A stretch of 64,000 nucleotides of DNA, taken from the NCBI GenBank assembly GCA_018268675.1, contig JAFDWB010000032.1:104141-168140 (forward strand), written 5' to 3'. Below the pieces are notes generated by a model. It was not told where the DNA came from, did not search any database, and worked only from the letters and a program-made list of their open reading frames with translations. The DNA is from Actinomycetota bacterium. GTDB lineage: Bacteria; Actinomycetota; Thermoleophilia; Solirubrobacterales; 70-9. Below, one piece after another: positions 1 through 8,448 of this stretch (its first letter is position 1; every line of letters begins with the position of its first letter). A program made the position numbers and the translations under genes.

Positions 1-78
1 CCGCCGTAGCCGTGCGCCTCCCGGCTCACGGTCGGGCGGACCGCCGGCGGCGACCGCGATCCGCCCGCCGCGGTGTGA

Positions 79-90
79 TAAACCGGTTTC
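79..90. promoter_or_regulatory. LacI-type operator at azlC
   Basis: TAAACCGGTTTC differs by one base from the palindrome GAAACCGGTTTC found at four other promoters of this cluster. It ends two bases before the ATG of azlC, so a bound repressor would cover the transcription or translation start. A -10-like GATAAA (77-82) overlaps its left edge; no clear -35 is visible. The likely binder is the LacI-family protein encoded at 12806-13855 (inference). Confidence 0.7.
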
Positions 91-92
91 CT

Positions 93-755
93 ATGTCAGA
101 GGGCCAGAGCCTGTCGAGAGCGGGGATGCCGGCCGCGGCAGTGCTCGCCCTGCTCGCGTTCACCTTCGGCGTCCTCGCGCGGACGGCGGGCTGGCAGGCG
201 GCAGAACCGATCGTCTTCTCGGCCCTCGCCTTCAGCGGCTCGGGGCAGCTCGGCGCGCTGGCGATCCTCTCGGTCGGCGGCGGCGTGACCGCGGCCGTCG
301 CCTCCGCCGCCTTCCTGAACCTGCGCTTCCTGCCGATGGGCGTCAGCGTCGCCCCGGCCCTCTCGGGCGGGCGGCTCAGCCGGTTCGCCCAGGCGCAGGC
401 GCTGACCGACGCCTCGTGGGTCGCGGCCGCCCGCCTCGACGGCACGTTCGACCGGCGGACGCTGGTGGCGAACGGCGCCGCGCAGTACGCCGCCTGGGTC
501 CTCGGCACCGTCGCCGGAGCCTGCGTCGGGCCGCGCCTCATCAGCCCCGAGGCGCTCGGCCTCGACGCCGTCTTCCCGGCGTTCTTCCTCGCCCTGCTCG
601 CCGACCAGCTGCGCGATCGCGAGCCCGGCTCCCGCCCCCGGCCCGTGCCGCTCGCCGCGCTCGCCGGCCTGCTCACGCTGGCGCTCGTCCCGGTGACGCC
701 GCCGGGGATCCCGATCCTCGCCGGCGCCGCGACCGCGCTGCTGGCGCTCGGATGA
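93..755 (+). CDS. azlC: AzlC-family branched-chain amino acid exporter subunit
   Basis: The 220-residue hydrophobic protein matches the AzlC family, the large subunit of AzlCD-type amino acid exporters in the inner membrane. The family signature region with F-S-G-S-G-Q and the L-N-L-R-F-L-P stretch is visible in the first 70 residues, followed by several membrane segments. I chose ATG 93 because it follows the operator directly and begins where family similarity begins; a start at 12 would put the operator inside the gene and add an arginine-rich tail. The ATG of azlD overlaps its stop (ATGA). The exported substrate is not predictable, but control by the catabolic regulator suggests export of a by-product. 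Confidence 0.8.
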   Translation: MSEGQSLSRAGMPAAAVLALLAFTFGVLARTAGWQAAEPIVFSALAFSGSGQLGALAILSVGGGVTAAVASAAFLNLRFLPMGVSVAPALSGGRLSRFAQAQALTDASWVAAARLDGTFDRRTLVANGAAQYAAWVLGTVAGACVGPRLISPEALGLDAVFPAFFLALLADQLRDREPGSRPRPVPLAALAGLLTLALVPVTPPGIPILAGAATALLALG

Positions 756-1061
756 CGACGACCTGGATCGTGATCGCCGCGGTCGCGGTCCTCACCGCCC
801 TGCTGCGCGGGGCGGGGGCGGTGCTGCTCGGCGAGCGCGAGCTGCCCACCCGCCTGCTGGCCGTCTTCGCCTGCCTCCCGGTCCCGCTGCTCGCCTCGCT
901 GGTTGGTGGTGGAGACGGTCACCAGCGGCCGCCACCTGGTCGTCGACGCGCGGCTCGCCGGGCTCGCGGCCGCCGTGGTGGCGGTGGCGCTGCGGGCCCG
1001 CCTGGTCGTCGTGATCGTCGTCGCCGCGGCGGCCGCCGCCTGCGTGCGCGCCGTCGCCTGA
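752..1061 (+). pseudogene. azlD: azlD, small exporter subunit, frameshifted
   Basis: The ATG overlaps the azlC stop. The first 51 codons encode a typical AzlD start (hydrophobic, L-L-R-G-A-G, then C-L-P-V-P-L-L-A-S-L-V). At about 900-908, in a run of GGTTGGTGGTGG, one extra base shifts the frame. Reading resumes in the next frame as V-V-E-T-V-T-S-G-R and continues through hydrophobic segments to a TGA at 1059-1061. Total length is 310 bases, that is 103 codons plus one, matching the usual 100-110 residues of AzlD. It is either a sequencing error in the GT-rich run or a real inactivating insertion. Without the shift the product reads into an arginine/glycine-rich tail with no membrane segments. 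Confidence 0.75.
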
Positions 1062-1099
1062 GGCGGGAGCGCCCGCCGCTCGGTGGCGCCGGCCGCCGC

Positions 1100-1783
1100 T
1101 CAAGGCAGCAGCCGTCGGGGCCGCACCCGCAGCCAGCGCATGCACGGCCGGAAGGCCTCCGCCCGGGCGACCCCGCACTGCATCCCGCGGAAGAGCTCCG
1201 TCGCGCGGTGCTGCTCGATCTCCAGCGGCTCGAGCTGGCTTGCGTGGCAGGCGACCATGTCGCGTTTCACCGCGAGGACCGGGGTGATGTCGACCCATTC
1301 GGTCGGCTCGAACTCCAGCCCTGCCTCCGATTCCATGTAGATGATCGGGATGTGTTCACGCAGCGCCGGGTGGGCGGCCTCGCGGATCGGGTTGGCGGCG
1401 CCGTGGGTGGCATCGAGGACGAGCCGGGAGAGCCCGCGGTGATCGGGGTGGTAGTCGGCTTCGGGGTGCGTGATGACGAGGTCGGGCGCGCACTCGCGGA
1501 TGAAGTCCTCGAGCACCTGCCGCTGCTCGGGGTCCTCGGCGCGGATCGTCCCGTCCCGCCAGCCGAGGGTCGCGTGCTGCGCCCCGGCACGCTCGGCCGC
1601 GCGCCGCGCCTCGCGCGTCCGCTGGTCCCCCAGTTGGCCGGGGTCGCGGCCCGGGACGCCGAGGTTGCCGACCGACGCGTGGCACATCACCACCTCGTCG
1701 CCGCGGGCGGCGAACAGGGCCAGGGTGCCGCCGCAGAACACCTCCAGGTCGTCGGGATGGGCGCCGAGGCCGAGGACCTTCAT
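1100..1783 (-). CDS. PIG-L/LmbE-family Zn-dependent deacetylase
   Basis: A 227-residue protein of the PIG-L (LmbE-like) superfamily, which removes N-acetyl groups from amino-sugar conjugates (GlcNAc-PI, mycothiol precursors, antibiotics). The zinc-binding A-H-P-D-D motif lies at residues 8-12 and the distal H-P-D-H motif near residue 113. The length is normal for the family. It is the last gene of the leftward operon and its ATG overlaps the stop of the GH4 gene. Together with the glycosidase it could act on an N-acylated sugar conjugate brought in by the ABC transporter upstream in the operon (inference). Confidence 0.85.
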   Translation of the reverse strand: MKVLGLGAHPDDLEVFCGGTLALFAARGDEVVMCHASVGNLGVPGRDPGQLGDQRTREARRAAERAGAQHATLGWRDGTIRAEDPEQRQVLEDFIRECAPDLVITHPEADYHPDHRGLSRLVLDATHGAANPIREAAHPALREHIPIIYMESEAGLEFEPTEWVDITPVLAVKRDMVACHASQLEPLEIEQHRATELFRGMQCGVARAEAFRPCMRWLRVRPRRLLP

Positions 1784-3171
1784 CGCACCCCCCCGAGCAT
1801 CGGCGCCGAGGCGGTCCCGGCCGTGCCGCCCGCCTCGTCGAACGGCATCAGCGCGCCGTGCTCACGCACCAGATCGTCGAGCAGGGTGCCGTTGGCGGCG
1901 AACCGCTCGCCGGTGACCGGATCGAGCAGCAGCGACTGCAGCGCGGCGCGGCGATCGCCCTGGACCGCCGCCTCGACCACCAGGTCCTGGATCAGGATCT
2001 GCTGGTTCAGCAGCGCGACGACCCCGGCCGGGAGCCGCGGCATGTGCAGCGGGCGGATGCCGCCGGCGCCGACCACGGCCGGGACCTCGACCACGGCCCA
2101 GTCGGGCAGGCCCTGGATGCAGCCGTCGTTGACCACGTTCACCGCCAGCTCCAGCTGGTCGGTGCCGTCGAGGATCGCCGTGATCACGTCCACGGCCCGG
2201 TCGAGCTCGAACTCGTTCTCCCGGGCGAACAGGTCGGCCAGCTCCAGCCGGCCGGCGAGCGCGGCCTCGATCCGGCCGACGCGCTTCTCCCCGCGCCGGT
2301 CCCAGAACTCGAACGGCGGCGTCACGTCGGTCACCTCGGGAGCCCAGCCGAAGTACTCGCTGATGTGGAGATCGCCGCCGCTCGGATAGAGGCCGAACAC
2401 GTCGGCGACCCGGCGCGAGAGCGGCGAGAACTCGGCCGGCATCTGCGCCAGCCGGCGGCGGAACCACGGGTACAGGTCGGCCCCCTCGGCGCGGTCCCAG
2501 ATCCGCGTGATGAAGGTCAGGTGGTTGATCCCGCAGGCCTCCACCGCGAGCCGCTCGGCGACCGCCGCCGCCTGCTCGATCTCCTCCGGGCTGCCCGCCG
2601 GCGCGTCGATCCAGCCGAGCGCCCGCCCCACCTCGTAATACGCGTTGCCGATCTGGTGGCACATGCCGACCACCCGCGCGCCGGTGTGCCGCACGGCAGC
2701 CAGGCAGACCCTGCTCATCGGGTTCGTGTAATTGAGCACCAGCGCGTCGCTCGCGAGCTCGACCACGTCCCGGCAGATGTCGACGACCATCGGGACGGTG
2801 CGCAGCGAGTGGGCGAGGCCGCCCGGACCGCCGTTCTCCGCGTAGGAGTTCGGCACGCCGCTGGCCCGGATCGCGTCCCAGTCGCGCCGCCAGGCGGGGT
2901 AGCGATCCACCTCGACCGAGACGATCACGAAGTCGGCGTCGGGCAGCGCCTCGCGTCGATCGGTGTAGGTCTCGACCTCGAGCTCCGCCTCGAGCTCCTC
3001 GCAGGCGCGACGGGTGAGCTCGGCCATCGACCCGAGGGCGGCCTCGTCGATGTCGACGAGCGCGAGCACCGACCCGCGCAACCGGTCGCGGGCCGCGAGC
3101 ACCGCGGCGACCGTGTCGACGCCGAACGAGGAGCTGCCGGCTCCGATCAGGACGATCTTCGCCTCCGCCAT
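1780..3171 (-). CDS. Glycoside hydrolase family 4 enzyme
   Basis: A 463-residue GH4 protein (alpha-galactosidase, alpha-glucosidase, glucuronidase or 6-phospho-glycosidase type). These enzymes use NAD and a divalent metal and cleave by oxidation at C3. The N-terminal nucleotide-binding G-A-G-S motif is at residues 10-13, N-Y-T-N-P-M at 147-152, and the metal-binding Cys-His pair at 171-172, followed by G-I-N-H at 214-217. The start was chosen at ATG 3171, which overlaps the cupin stop; longer readings run into the cupin gene. Substrate specificity cannot be read from the sequence. Position in an ABC import operon implies it acts in the cytoplasm on an imported glycoside. Confidence 0.88.
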   Translation of the reverse strand: MAEAKIVLIGAGSSSFGVDTVAAVLAARDRLRGSVLALVDIDEAALGSMAELTRRACEELEAELEVETYTDRREALPDADFVIVSVEVDRYPAWRRDWDAIRASGVPNSYAENGGPGGLAHSLRTVPMVVDICRDVVELASDALVLNYTNPMSRVCLAAVRHTGARVVGMCHQIGNAYYEVGRALGWIDAPAGSPEEIEQAAAVAERLAVEACGINHLTFITRIWDRAEGADLYPWFRRRLAQMPAEFSPLSRRVADVFGLYPSGGDLHISEYFGWAPEVTDVTPPFEFWDRRGEKRVGRIEAALAGRLELADLFARENEFELDRAVDVITAILDGTDQLELAVNVVNDGCIQGLPDWAVVEVPAVVGAGGIRPLHMPRLPAGVVALLNQQILIQDLVVEAAVQGDRRAALQSLLLDPVTGERFAANGTLLDDLVREHGALMPFDEAGGTAGTASAPMLGGVR

Positions 3172-3554
3172 CAGGCCCCCTCGACGTCGGCGAACTGCGG
3201 GCGACCGAGGCTCGGCGCGATCGACCAGGTCATCCGCGCCTGGTCCGGGCCGGGGTTGAAGACGACGTGCGGGACACCCTCGTCGATCTTCACCGCGTCG
3301 CCGGCGTCGAGCTGGACGAACTCCCGGTCGGCGCCGTCGCCGAACTGGAGGACGATCTGGCCTTCGGTGCAATAGCCGATCTCGTGGGCCCCGGCGTGGC
3401 CCGGGTCCCATCCCGAGGACTGCCCCGGCGCCAAGGTCGAGGCGGAGAAGAGGATCTTGTCGGTGGTGAAGTAGCGCAACACCATCTCACCGCCGTCGAT
3501 GAACACCTTGGTGTCCTGCCGACGGCGAATCTCGTAGCCGTTCGAGTTGTCCAC
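3171..3554 (-). CDS. Single-domain cupin protein
   Basis: A 127-residue protein with one cupin barrel: the first motif region (G-W-D-P-G-H-A-G-A-H-E, about residues 48-58) and the second (G-D-A-V-K-I-D-E-G-V-P-H, about 86-97) are both visible with metal-ligand histidines and a glutamate. Single-domain cupins often act as sugar isomerases, epimerases or small-molecule sensors; the exact role here is unknown. It starts at GTG 3554 behind a good AAAGGAG site and lies between the permease and glycosidase genes, so a role in the same sugar pathway is likely. Confidence 0.75.
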   Translation of the reverse strand: MDNSNGYEIRRRQDTKVFIDGGEMVLRYFTTDKILFSASTLAPGQSSGWDPGHAGAHEIGYCTEGQIVLQFGDGADREFVQLDAGDAVKIDEGVPHVVFNPGPDQARMTWSIAPSLGRPQFADVEGA

Positions 3555-3580
3555 TGCGTGGTCTCCTTTCGTCGCGGTCG

Positions 3581-4576
3581 CTAGGTCCGCGTTCGTGGGT
3601 CAAGGGCTCCCTGCGCGATGTCGATCAGGGTGTTCATCGTCACCGCGACGATCGCGGCGAAGGTGATCGCGCCGCTGGCGACGGCGTAGTCGAGGTTGCT
3701 GATCGCCTGGTAGGTCACATAGCCGAGGCCGGGCAGGGCGAAGACGTTCTCGACGAAGAGGACCCCGCCGAGGGCGACGCCGACGTCGAGGCCGATCAGC
3801 GTGACCACGATCGGCGCCATGTTCTTCGACATGTGGGTCGCGATCAGCCGGCGCCGCCGCACTCCCTTCGCCAGCGCGGTGCGCACGTAGTCCTGCCCGA
3901 GGTTCTCCATCGTCAGCGCGCGGATGTAGCGCACGTAGAGGGCGGCGGTGATGCAGGCGATCGACATCGCCGGCAGGATCAGGTGGCGCAGCCATTCGAA
4001 CGGGTCGGTCGTGATGCTGACGTAGCCGTCGACCGGGAATATCGTCACCGGTTCAGGCAGGGTGAAGAACAGGAACTGCCCGACCGCCGGCTGGTAGGCG
4101 AACAGGTAGTTCAGCATCGGCGCGAGGAGGAACACCGGCACCGAGATGCCGAGGACGACCAAGACGCGGATGCCGTAGTCGCTGATGCCCCCCGCGTGCA
4201 GCCCGGCCAGCAGCCCGAACGGGATCGAGATCAGCAGCCACAGGATCACCGCGACGAGGACCAGCGAGGCGGTCGTCTCCAGCGCCGGGAGGAGGATCGA
4301 GATCACCGAACGGTGTTGGTAGTAGGAGTACCCGAAATCCCCGTGCAGCAGGTTCCACATGTAGTTGAGGTACTGGACGATGTAAGGCCGGTTGGTCCCC
4401 AACCGTTCGGACACCTGCTGGATCACGGCCGGTGACGCGTTCTTGCCGGCCACCCGCGCCGCCGGGCTCGCCCCGGTCAGGTCCGCGATCAGGAAGAACA
4501 GGACCCAGGCGATGGTCGAGACCAGGATCACCTGGATGATCCCGGCGCCGATCCGCTTGGCGACGTACTGCTTCAC
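3581..4576 (-). CDS. Peptide/oligosaccharide-type ABC permease, DppB-like
   Basis: A 331-residue inner-membrane permease of the DppB/OppB family with six predicted membrane segments. The EAA-type cytoplasmic loop is seen around the A-L-A-K-G-V-R-R-R-R stretch in the C-terminal half. It overlaps the upstream DppC-type permease gene by four bases, so the two are translationally coupled. In actinobacteria this transporter class carries oligosaccharides and other solutes as well as peptides, and the neighbouring GH4 and PIG-L genes favour a glycoside or glycoconjugate (inference). Confidence 0.88.
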   Translation of the reverse strand: MKQYVAKRIGAGIIQVILVSTIAWVLFFLIADLTGASPAARVAGKNASPAVIQQVSERLGTNRPYIVQYLNYMWNLLHGDFGYSYYQHRSVISILLPALETTASLVLVAVILWLLISIPFGLLAGLHAGGISDYGIRVLVVLGISVPVFLLAPMLNYLFAYQPAVGQFLFFTLPEPVTIFPVDGYVSITTDPFEWLRHLILPAMSIACITAALYVRYIRALTMENLGQDYVRTALAKGVRRRRLIATHMSKNMAPIVVTLIGLDVGVALGGVLFVENVFALPGLGYVTYQAISNLDYAVASGAITFAAIVAVTMNTLIDIAQGALDPRTRT

Positions 4577-5598
4577 AGGTAGCTGTCCCGGTGGTCGAGG
4601 GCGTCGCGCAGCCCGTCGCCGAGGAGGTTCAGGGTGAGGACGACGATGACGAGGCAGGCGCCGGGCACGATCGCCAGCCAGAGATCGATCTGGTAATAGC
4701 CGGAGCCGACCGCGTCGGAGAGCATCTGGCCCCAGGTGGCGGTGGGCGGCGGCACGCCCAGGCCGAGGTAGGAGAGGCCGGCCTCGAAGAGCACGTTGGC
4801 CGCCACCACCGAGGTCCCGGCGATCAGCATCGGCGAGTAGAGGCGGGGGAGGATGTGCCGGAAGAGGATCCGCGGCACCGAGGCCCCGACCGAGGTCGCC
4901 GCCTCGATGTACTGGAGGTTGCGCACGCCGATCGTGACGCTGCGGACGATCCGCGCCGGGTAGTACCAGCCGAAGATCGAGATCACGAGGATCACGTTGA
5001 GCATCCCCGGCCCGAGGGCGAGCGCCAGGCCGACGCCGAGCAGCAGCGTCGGGAACGCCAACGTGGCCTCGATCGCGCGCGAGATCACGGCGTCGGTGAA
5101 GCCGCCGAAATACCCGGCCGTGACGCCGAGCGCGATCCCGCCGAGGATCGCGAGGATGGCGCCGCCGACCGCGATCGTGAAGGACGTGCGGAGCCCGTAG
5201 AGCGCCCGCACCAGCTGGTCGCGGCCGAGCAGGTCGGCGCCCAGCACGAACAGTTGCCCGTTCGGGTCATGGGCGGTGCCGGCGGCGTTGTAGGTCCGTT
5301 CGAAGGCGCCGATCGGAACCCCTTCCGGGTTCAGCGCGTTGTTGTACTGCCGGTTCGGCGGATGTCCGGTGATCGACGCCGCGAGCGGTCCGCCGACCAC
5401 CGCGAGGACCAGCAGGAGCAAGGTCACCGCCCCGGCGCAGGTGACGAGGCGGTTGCGGCGGAGCACCGCCCGGAGCCCTGAGCTCCGGGCGGTGCGCTCC
5501 GGCACCTCGGTGATGCCGACCGCGAGGTCGACGGACTCCTCGGCGGCCAGGCCGGGCGTGGCTCCGGAGGCCGCCTGTGCGTCCGGAGTCCGACTCAT
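4573..5598 (-). CDS. Peptide/oligosaccharide-type ABC permease, DppC-like
   Basis: A 341-residue DppC/OppC-family permease. It has the characteristic N-terminal cytoplasmic tail, one membrane segment near residues 50-75, a periplasmic loop ending in the family signature L-G-A-D-L-L-G-R-D, and then five membrane segments. The late S-Y-L-G-L-G motif is also present. The ATG of the next permease overlaps its stop. It should pair with the DppB-like protein to form the membrane channel; energy would come from the OppD/OppF proteins encoded at 8442-10501, a separate operon carrying the same operator type. Confidence 0.88.
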   Translation of the reverse strand: MSRTPDAQAASGATPGLAAEESVDLAVGITEVPERTARSSGLRAVLRRNRLVTCAGAVTLLLLVLAVVGGPLAASITGHPPNRQYNNALNPEGVPIGAFERTYNAAGTAHDPNGQLFVLGADLLGRDQLVRALYGLRTSFTIAVGGAILAILGGIALGVTAGYFGGFTDAVISRAIEATLAFPTLLLGVGLALALGPGMLNVILVISIFGWYYPARIVRSVTIGVRNLQYIEAATSVGASVPRILFRHILPRLYSPMLIAGTSVVAANVLFEAGLSYLGLGVPPPTATWGQMLSDAVGSGYYQIDLWLAIVPGACLVIVVLTLNLLGDGLRDALDHRDSYL

Positions 5599-5662
5599 GT
5601 CGCGCCGCGCGGGCCCGCCTGGTCGCGCGCGGAGCCCGACCTGTGGGTCGGCCCGGGCCGGG

Positions 5663-7351
5663 TCACTTCATCCCCAGACTCGTCAGGAGCGGCATGCTGG
5701 CTGCGCCCTGCCAGGCGAAGCCGGTCACGTTCGGAGCAGTCGCCTGGGTGGAGACTTGCATGAAGATCGGTGCCCAGGGAGCGTAGTTTTCCTGGACTTC
5801 CTTGGCAAGTTCCTGATAGGCCACTTCGCGCGCCTTGCCGCTCTTTTCCTCCGCCGCCTTGAACGCCGGGATCATGCTCGCGACGTTGAAGTGCGCGTGG
5901 TCCGAACTGCTGGTGATCAACCGCGGGTCGACGAGCTGCATGAAGTCGCCGCCGTCGGGATAGTCCTGCGTCCAGGCGCCGAAGCCGGCCGGAGCGTGGT
6001 GCGCGCGGACCGACGTGTACGCGGAGGTCACCGTGGTCGACGCCACGTGGACGTTGAGCTTGATCCCGATCGGTTCGAGGTCCTGCTGGATGACCTGCGC
6101 GACGAGCGGCAGGTTGGTGAGGTCCGGCGTGTAGATGGTCGTGCTCACCGGCAGCGAGATGCCCGATTCCTTCATCAGCTGCTTTGCCTTGGCGAGGTCC
6201 GGTTCGCTCGGGTAGAGCGCCTTGGAGCTGCCGGCGAGGGCCGGCGGGATCATCTGGTCCCAGCTCTGGGCGGCGTCGGCGCCGCCGCTGACCTTGACCA
6301 GCTGGTTGCGATCCAGCGCGTAGTTGACCGCCTTGCGCACGTCGACGTTGTTGAACGGGGCCACGTCGTTGTTCATCCACATGTAGATCAGCGTCGAGGT
6401 GACGTTGGAGAAGACGTGGCCGGCCAGCGTCGGGTCGTGCCTGGCGAGCAGCGCGTCCGAGGACGGCAGGCTCTCCACCGTGGTGGCGAGCTGCCCGAGT
6501 TTGATTTTCGTCAGCGCCTGCGTCTGGTCGAGCGCCAGGTCGAAGATGATCTTCCCGGCGACCCCCCTCGGCCCGAGGGCAGGGTTGAAGTGCGGGTTGC
6601 GCACGAGCACGAGCTGCTGGGTGGGCTGGTAGGACTGGATCATGTAGGGCCCGCTGGCGGGCAGGTCACCGCTTTCGTCCGGCTTCAGCGTGGTGCCGCG
6701 CGGAACCGGGCAGGTGTACATCTGCGAGAGGCTCTGCAGGAAGGCACCGTTCTTTTCGGTCAGGTGGATGGTCAGCGTGTTGCCCTTGGCTTCCACGCCG
6801 GTGACTTCGTTCGCCTTGCCTTCGATCACCGCCTGCGCACCTTCGATCTGCGGCAGGAAGGCGCCGGGGTTGACTTTGTAGAGGCGGTAGAAGGTGTACT
6901 TGACGTCCGCCGCGGTCAGCGGCTTGCCGTTCGAGAACTGGAGGCCCGGGCGGATCTTGAAGGTGTAGGTCCGGCCGTCGCTGGAGACCGTCGGCATCTT
7001 TTCCGCGAGCCCCGGCGCCAGTTCTTCGCCCGCCTTGCCGCTCTTGTTCGGGTACCAGACCAAAGGCACGCAGGTCAGTCGCGCCACCGCCCAGGAGGTG
7101 GTCGAGTCCCAGAGGTTGGTGTCGATCGATTCGAAGAGGTCTTCGTGGTAGACGCCGACCGTCAGGGTCGGGTTCGGGACCGATTCGGCCGCTTCTTCGG
7201 AGCCGCTGGGGACGCTGGACGCGGTGGATGAGCCGCTTCCGCAGGCGCTGACCGACAGGGTGACGGCGACACCCACCGCCAGCGCCGTGGCCACCCGCCA
7301 GAGGCGACTGGGGCTGTTGAGACCGATGAGTGTGCGCAGCTTTTCGAGCAT
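5663..7351 (-). CDS. ABC transporter solute-binding lipoprotein, family 5
   Basis: A 562-residue SBP_bac_5-type binding protein. The start at ATG 7351 gives a normal lipoprotein signal: basic N-terminus, hydrophobic stretch, and a lipobox V-S-A-C at about residues 33-36 where lipid would be attached. A start at 7414 would place the operator inside the gene. The mature part shows the family fingerprint Y-T-F-K-I-R-P-G-L-Q-F and later repeats of the fold. It is the first gene of the operon and has a near-consensus promoter (7405-7433) with an exact operator at the start point. Glutamate codons are mostly GAA, unlike the GAG-rich neighbours. Confidence 0.9.
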   Translation of the reverse strand: MLEKLRTLIGLNSPSRLWRVATALAVGVAVTLSVSACGSGSSTASSVPSGSEEAAESVPNPTLTVGVYHEDLFESIDTNLWDSTTSWAVARLTCVPLVWYPNKSGKAGEELAPGLAEKMPTVSSDGRTYTFKIRPGLQFSNGKPLTAADVKYTFYRLYKVNPGAFLPQIEGAQAVIEGKANEVTGVEAKGNTLTIHLTEKNGAFLQSLSQMYTCPVPRGTTLKPDESGDLPASGPYMIQSYQPTQQLVLVRNPHFNPALGPRGVAGKIIFDLALDQTQALTKIKLGQLATTVESLPSSDALLARHDPTLAGHVFSNVTSTLIYMWMNNDVAPFNNVDVRKAVNYALDRNQLVKVSGGADAAQSWDQMIPPALAGSSKALYPSEPDLAKAKQLMKESGISLPVSTTIYTPDLTNLPLVAQVIQQDLEPIGIKLNVHVASTTVTSAYTSVRAHHAPAGFGAWTQDYPDGGDFMQLVDPRLITSSSDHAHFNVASMIPAFKAAEEKSGKAREVAYQELAKEVQENYAPWAPIFMQVSTQATAPNVTGFAWQGAASMPLLTSLGMK

Positions 7352-7386
7352 GCCTTCTCCCGAGGGGGTATCGTTGGGTCCGGACA

Positions 7387-7398
7387 GAAACCGGTTTC
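7387..7398. promoter_or_regulatory. LacI-type operator between binding-protein gene and MBL gene
   Basis: An exact GAAACCGGTTTC palindrome with the central CpG typical of LacI-family operators. It covers roughly +1 to +12 of the leftward promoter at 7405-7433 and lies 39 bases before the ATG of the rightward metallo-beta-lactamase-fold gene, so it could repress both. Confidence 0.8.
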
Positions 7399-7404
7399 CT
7401 GACG

Positions 7405-7433
7405 AACGTACCAACCGCCCTGACAGCTGTCAA
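7405..7433 (-). promoter_or_regulatory. Sigma-70-type promoter of the ABC/GH4 operon
   Basis: Read on the minus strand: TTGACA (7428-7433), 17-base spacer, TACGTT (7405-7410). The -35 is perfect consensus. Transcription would start at about 7398, in the operator, giving a leader of about 47 bases. Confidence 0.75.
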
Positions 7434-7437
7434 CGCC

Positions 7438-8418
7438 ATGACCGAATTCTCTTCCCCGAACGTCGAAGCGGTGGGCGACGGGCTCTACCGCCTGCGCCAG
7501 CTCGACGGCGACCGCTGGATCAGCCAGTTCGCCCTGCTCGGGCCGGCGGCGACCCTGGTCGTGGACACCGGCCTCCCCGCGAGCCCGGCCGCCTCCCTGC
7601 TGCCCTTCCTCGAGGCGCACCGCCGCCTCTCCCCCGAGCGCCCGCTGCTCGTGCTCCTGACCCATCCCGACAGCGACCACTGCGGCGGGACCGGCGCCCT
7701 GCTGGCCGCCGCGCCCTGGGCCGAGATCCACGCGCACGCCCGCGACGTGCCCCAGCTCGGCAGCGCCGCGCGGACGATCGCGAGCCGCTACCTCGCCCAC
7801 GCCGAGGACGGGGTCGGGCCGGACGCCCGGGCGATCGCCCGCCTGCGCTCCCGGCTCGGCGGCGAGTTCCGGGTCGATCGCCGCCTCGAAGGCGAGGTCG
7901 CCATCTCCTTCGGCGACGGTCGCGAGGTCACGATCGTCGAGCTGCCGGGCCACAGCCGCGGGCACACCGGCGTCTGGCTCGCCGACCGGCGGGTCCTGAT
8001 CGCCGCCGACGCGGTGATGGGCTTCGGCATCCCCGACCTCGACGGCGGGCTCAAGTTCGCGCCCCAGTTCTTCTCGCCGACCGCCTACCGGGCGACGGTC
8101 GCCCGGGTCGAGGCGCTGGCGCCGGAGACCCTCCTCTGCGCGCACGAGCCGACGATGACGGGCGCCGCGGTGCCGGCGTTCCTGGCCGACTCGCGGGATG
8201 CCGCCGCCGAGCTCGAGCGACTCACGTGGGCGGCGCTCGGGACCGTGGGCGCCCCGCTCGGGTCGATCTGCGAGGCGGTCCAGAGCGGCTACCCGCGGCC
8301 GCTCTCGTGCGGACCCGCCGACCTGGCGATGACGGTGGCGGGCATCCTCGAGGAGGGGATCGCCGCCGGCGACGTGGACGCCTCGGAGGAGCGCCCGCGC
8401 AGGTTCCGCCGCGCCTGA
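7438..8418 (+). CDS. Metallo-beta-lactamase-fold hydrolase
   Basis: A 326-residue protein of the MBL-fold superfamily, most like glyoxalase II or lactonase-type hydrolases. The metal motif reads T-H-P-D-S-D-H (about residues 78-84), so the second histidine of the usual H-x-H-x-D-H is aspartate. A downstream G-H-S-R-G-H-T (about 171-177) and the A-A-D-A segment complete the site. The start at ATG 7438 was chosen because a longer frame runs through the operator. Expression is likely controlled by the operator at 7387. The substrate is unknown; a thioester or lactone made in the same pathway is possible. Confidence 0.8.
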   Translation: MTEFSSPNVEAVGDGLYRLRQLDGDRWISQFALLGPAATLVVDTGLPASPAASLLPFLEAHRRLSPERPLLVLLTHPDSDHCGGTGALLAAAPWAEIHAHARDVPQLGSAARTIASRYLAHAEDGVGPDARAIARLRSRLGGEFRVDRRLEGEVAISFGDGREVTIVELPGHSRGHTGVWLADRRVLIAADAVMGFGIPDLDGGLKFAPQFFSPTAYRATVARVEALAPETLLCAHEPTMTGAAVPAFLADSRDAAAELERLTWAALGTVGAPLGSICEAVQSGYPRPLSCGPADLAMTVAGILEEGIAAGDVDASEERPRRFRRA

Positions 8419-8448
8419 GCGCGAGCTTCGAGGCGAGGAGCTCAGGCG
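8412..8448. terminator. Hairpin between converging genes
   Basis: CGCCTGAGC (8412-8420) pairs with GCTCAGGCG (8440-8448), a 9-base perfect stem with a 19-base loop. The stop codons of the MBL gene and of the oppF-like gene lie in or beside the arms. It has no T-run, so it would be an atypical bidirectional terminator. Confidence 0.5.
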
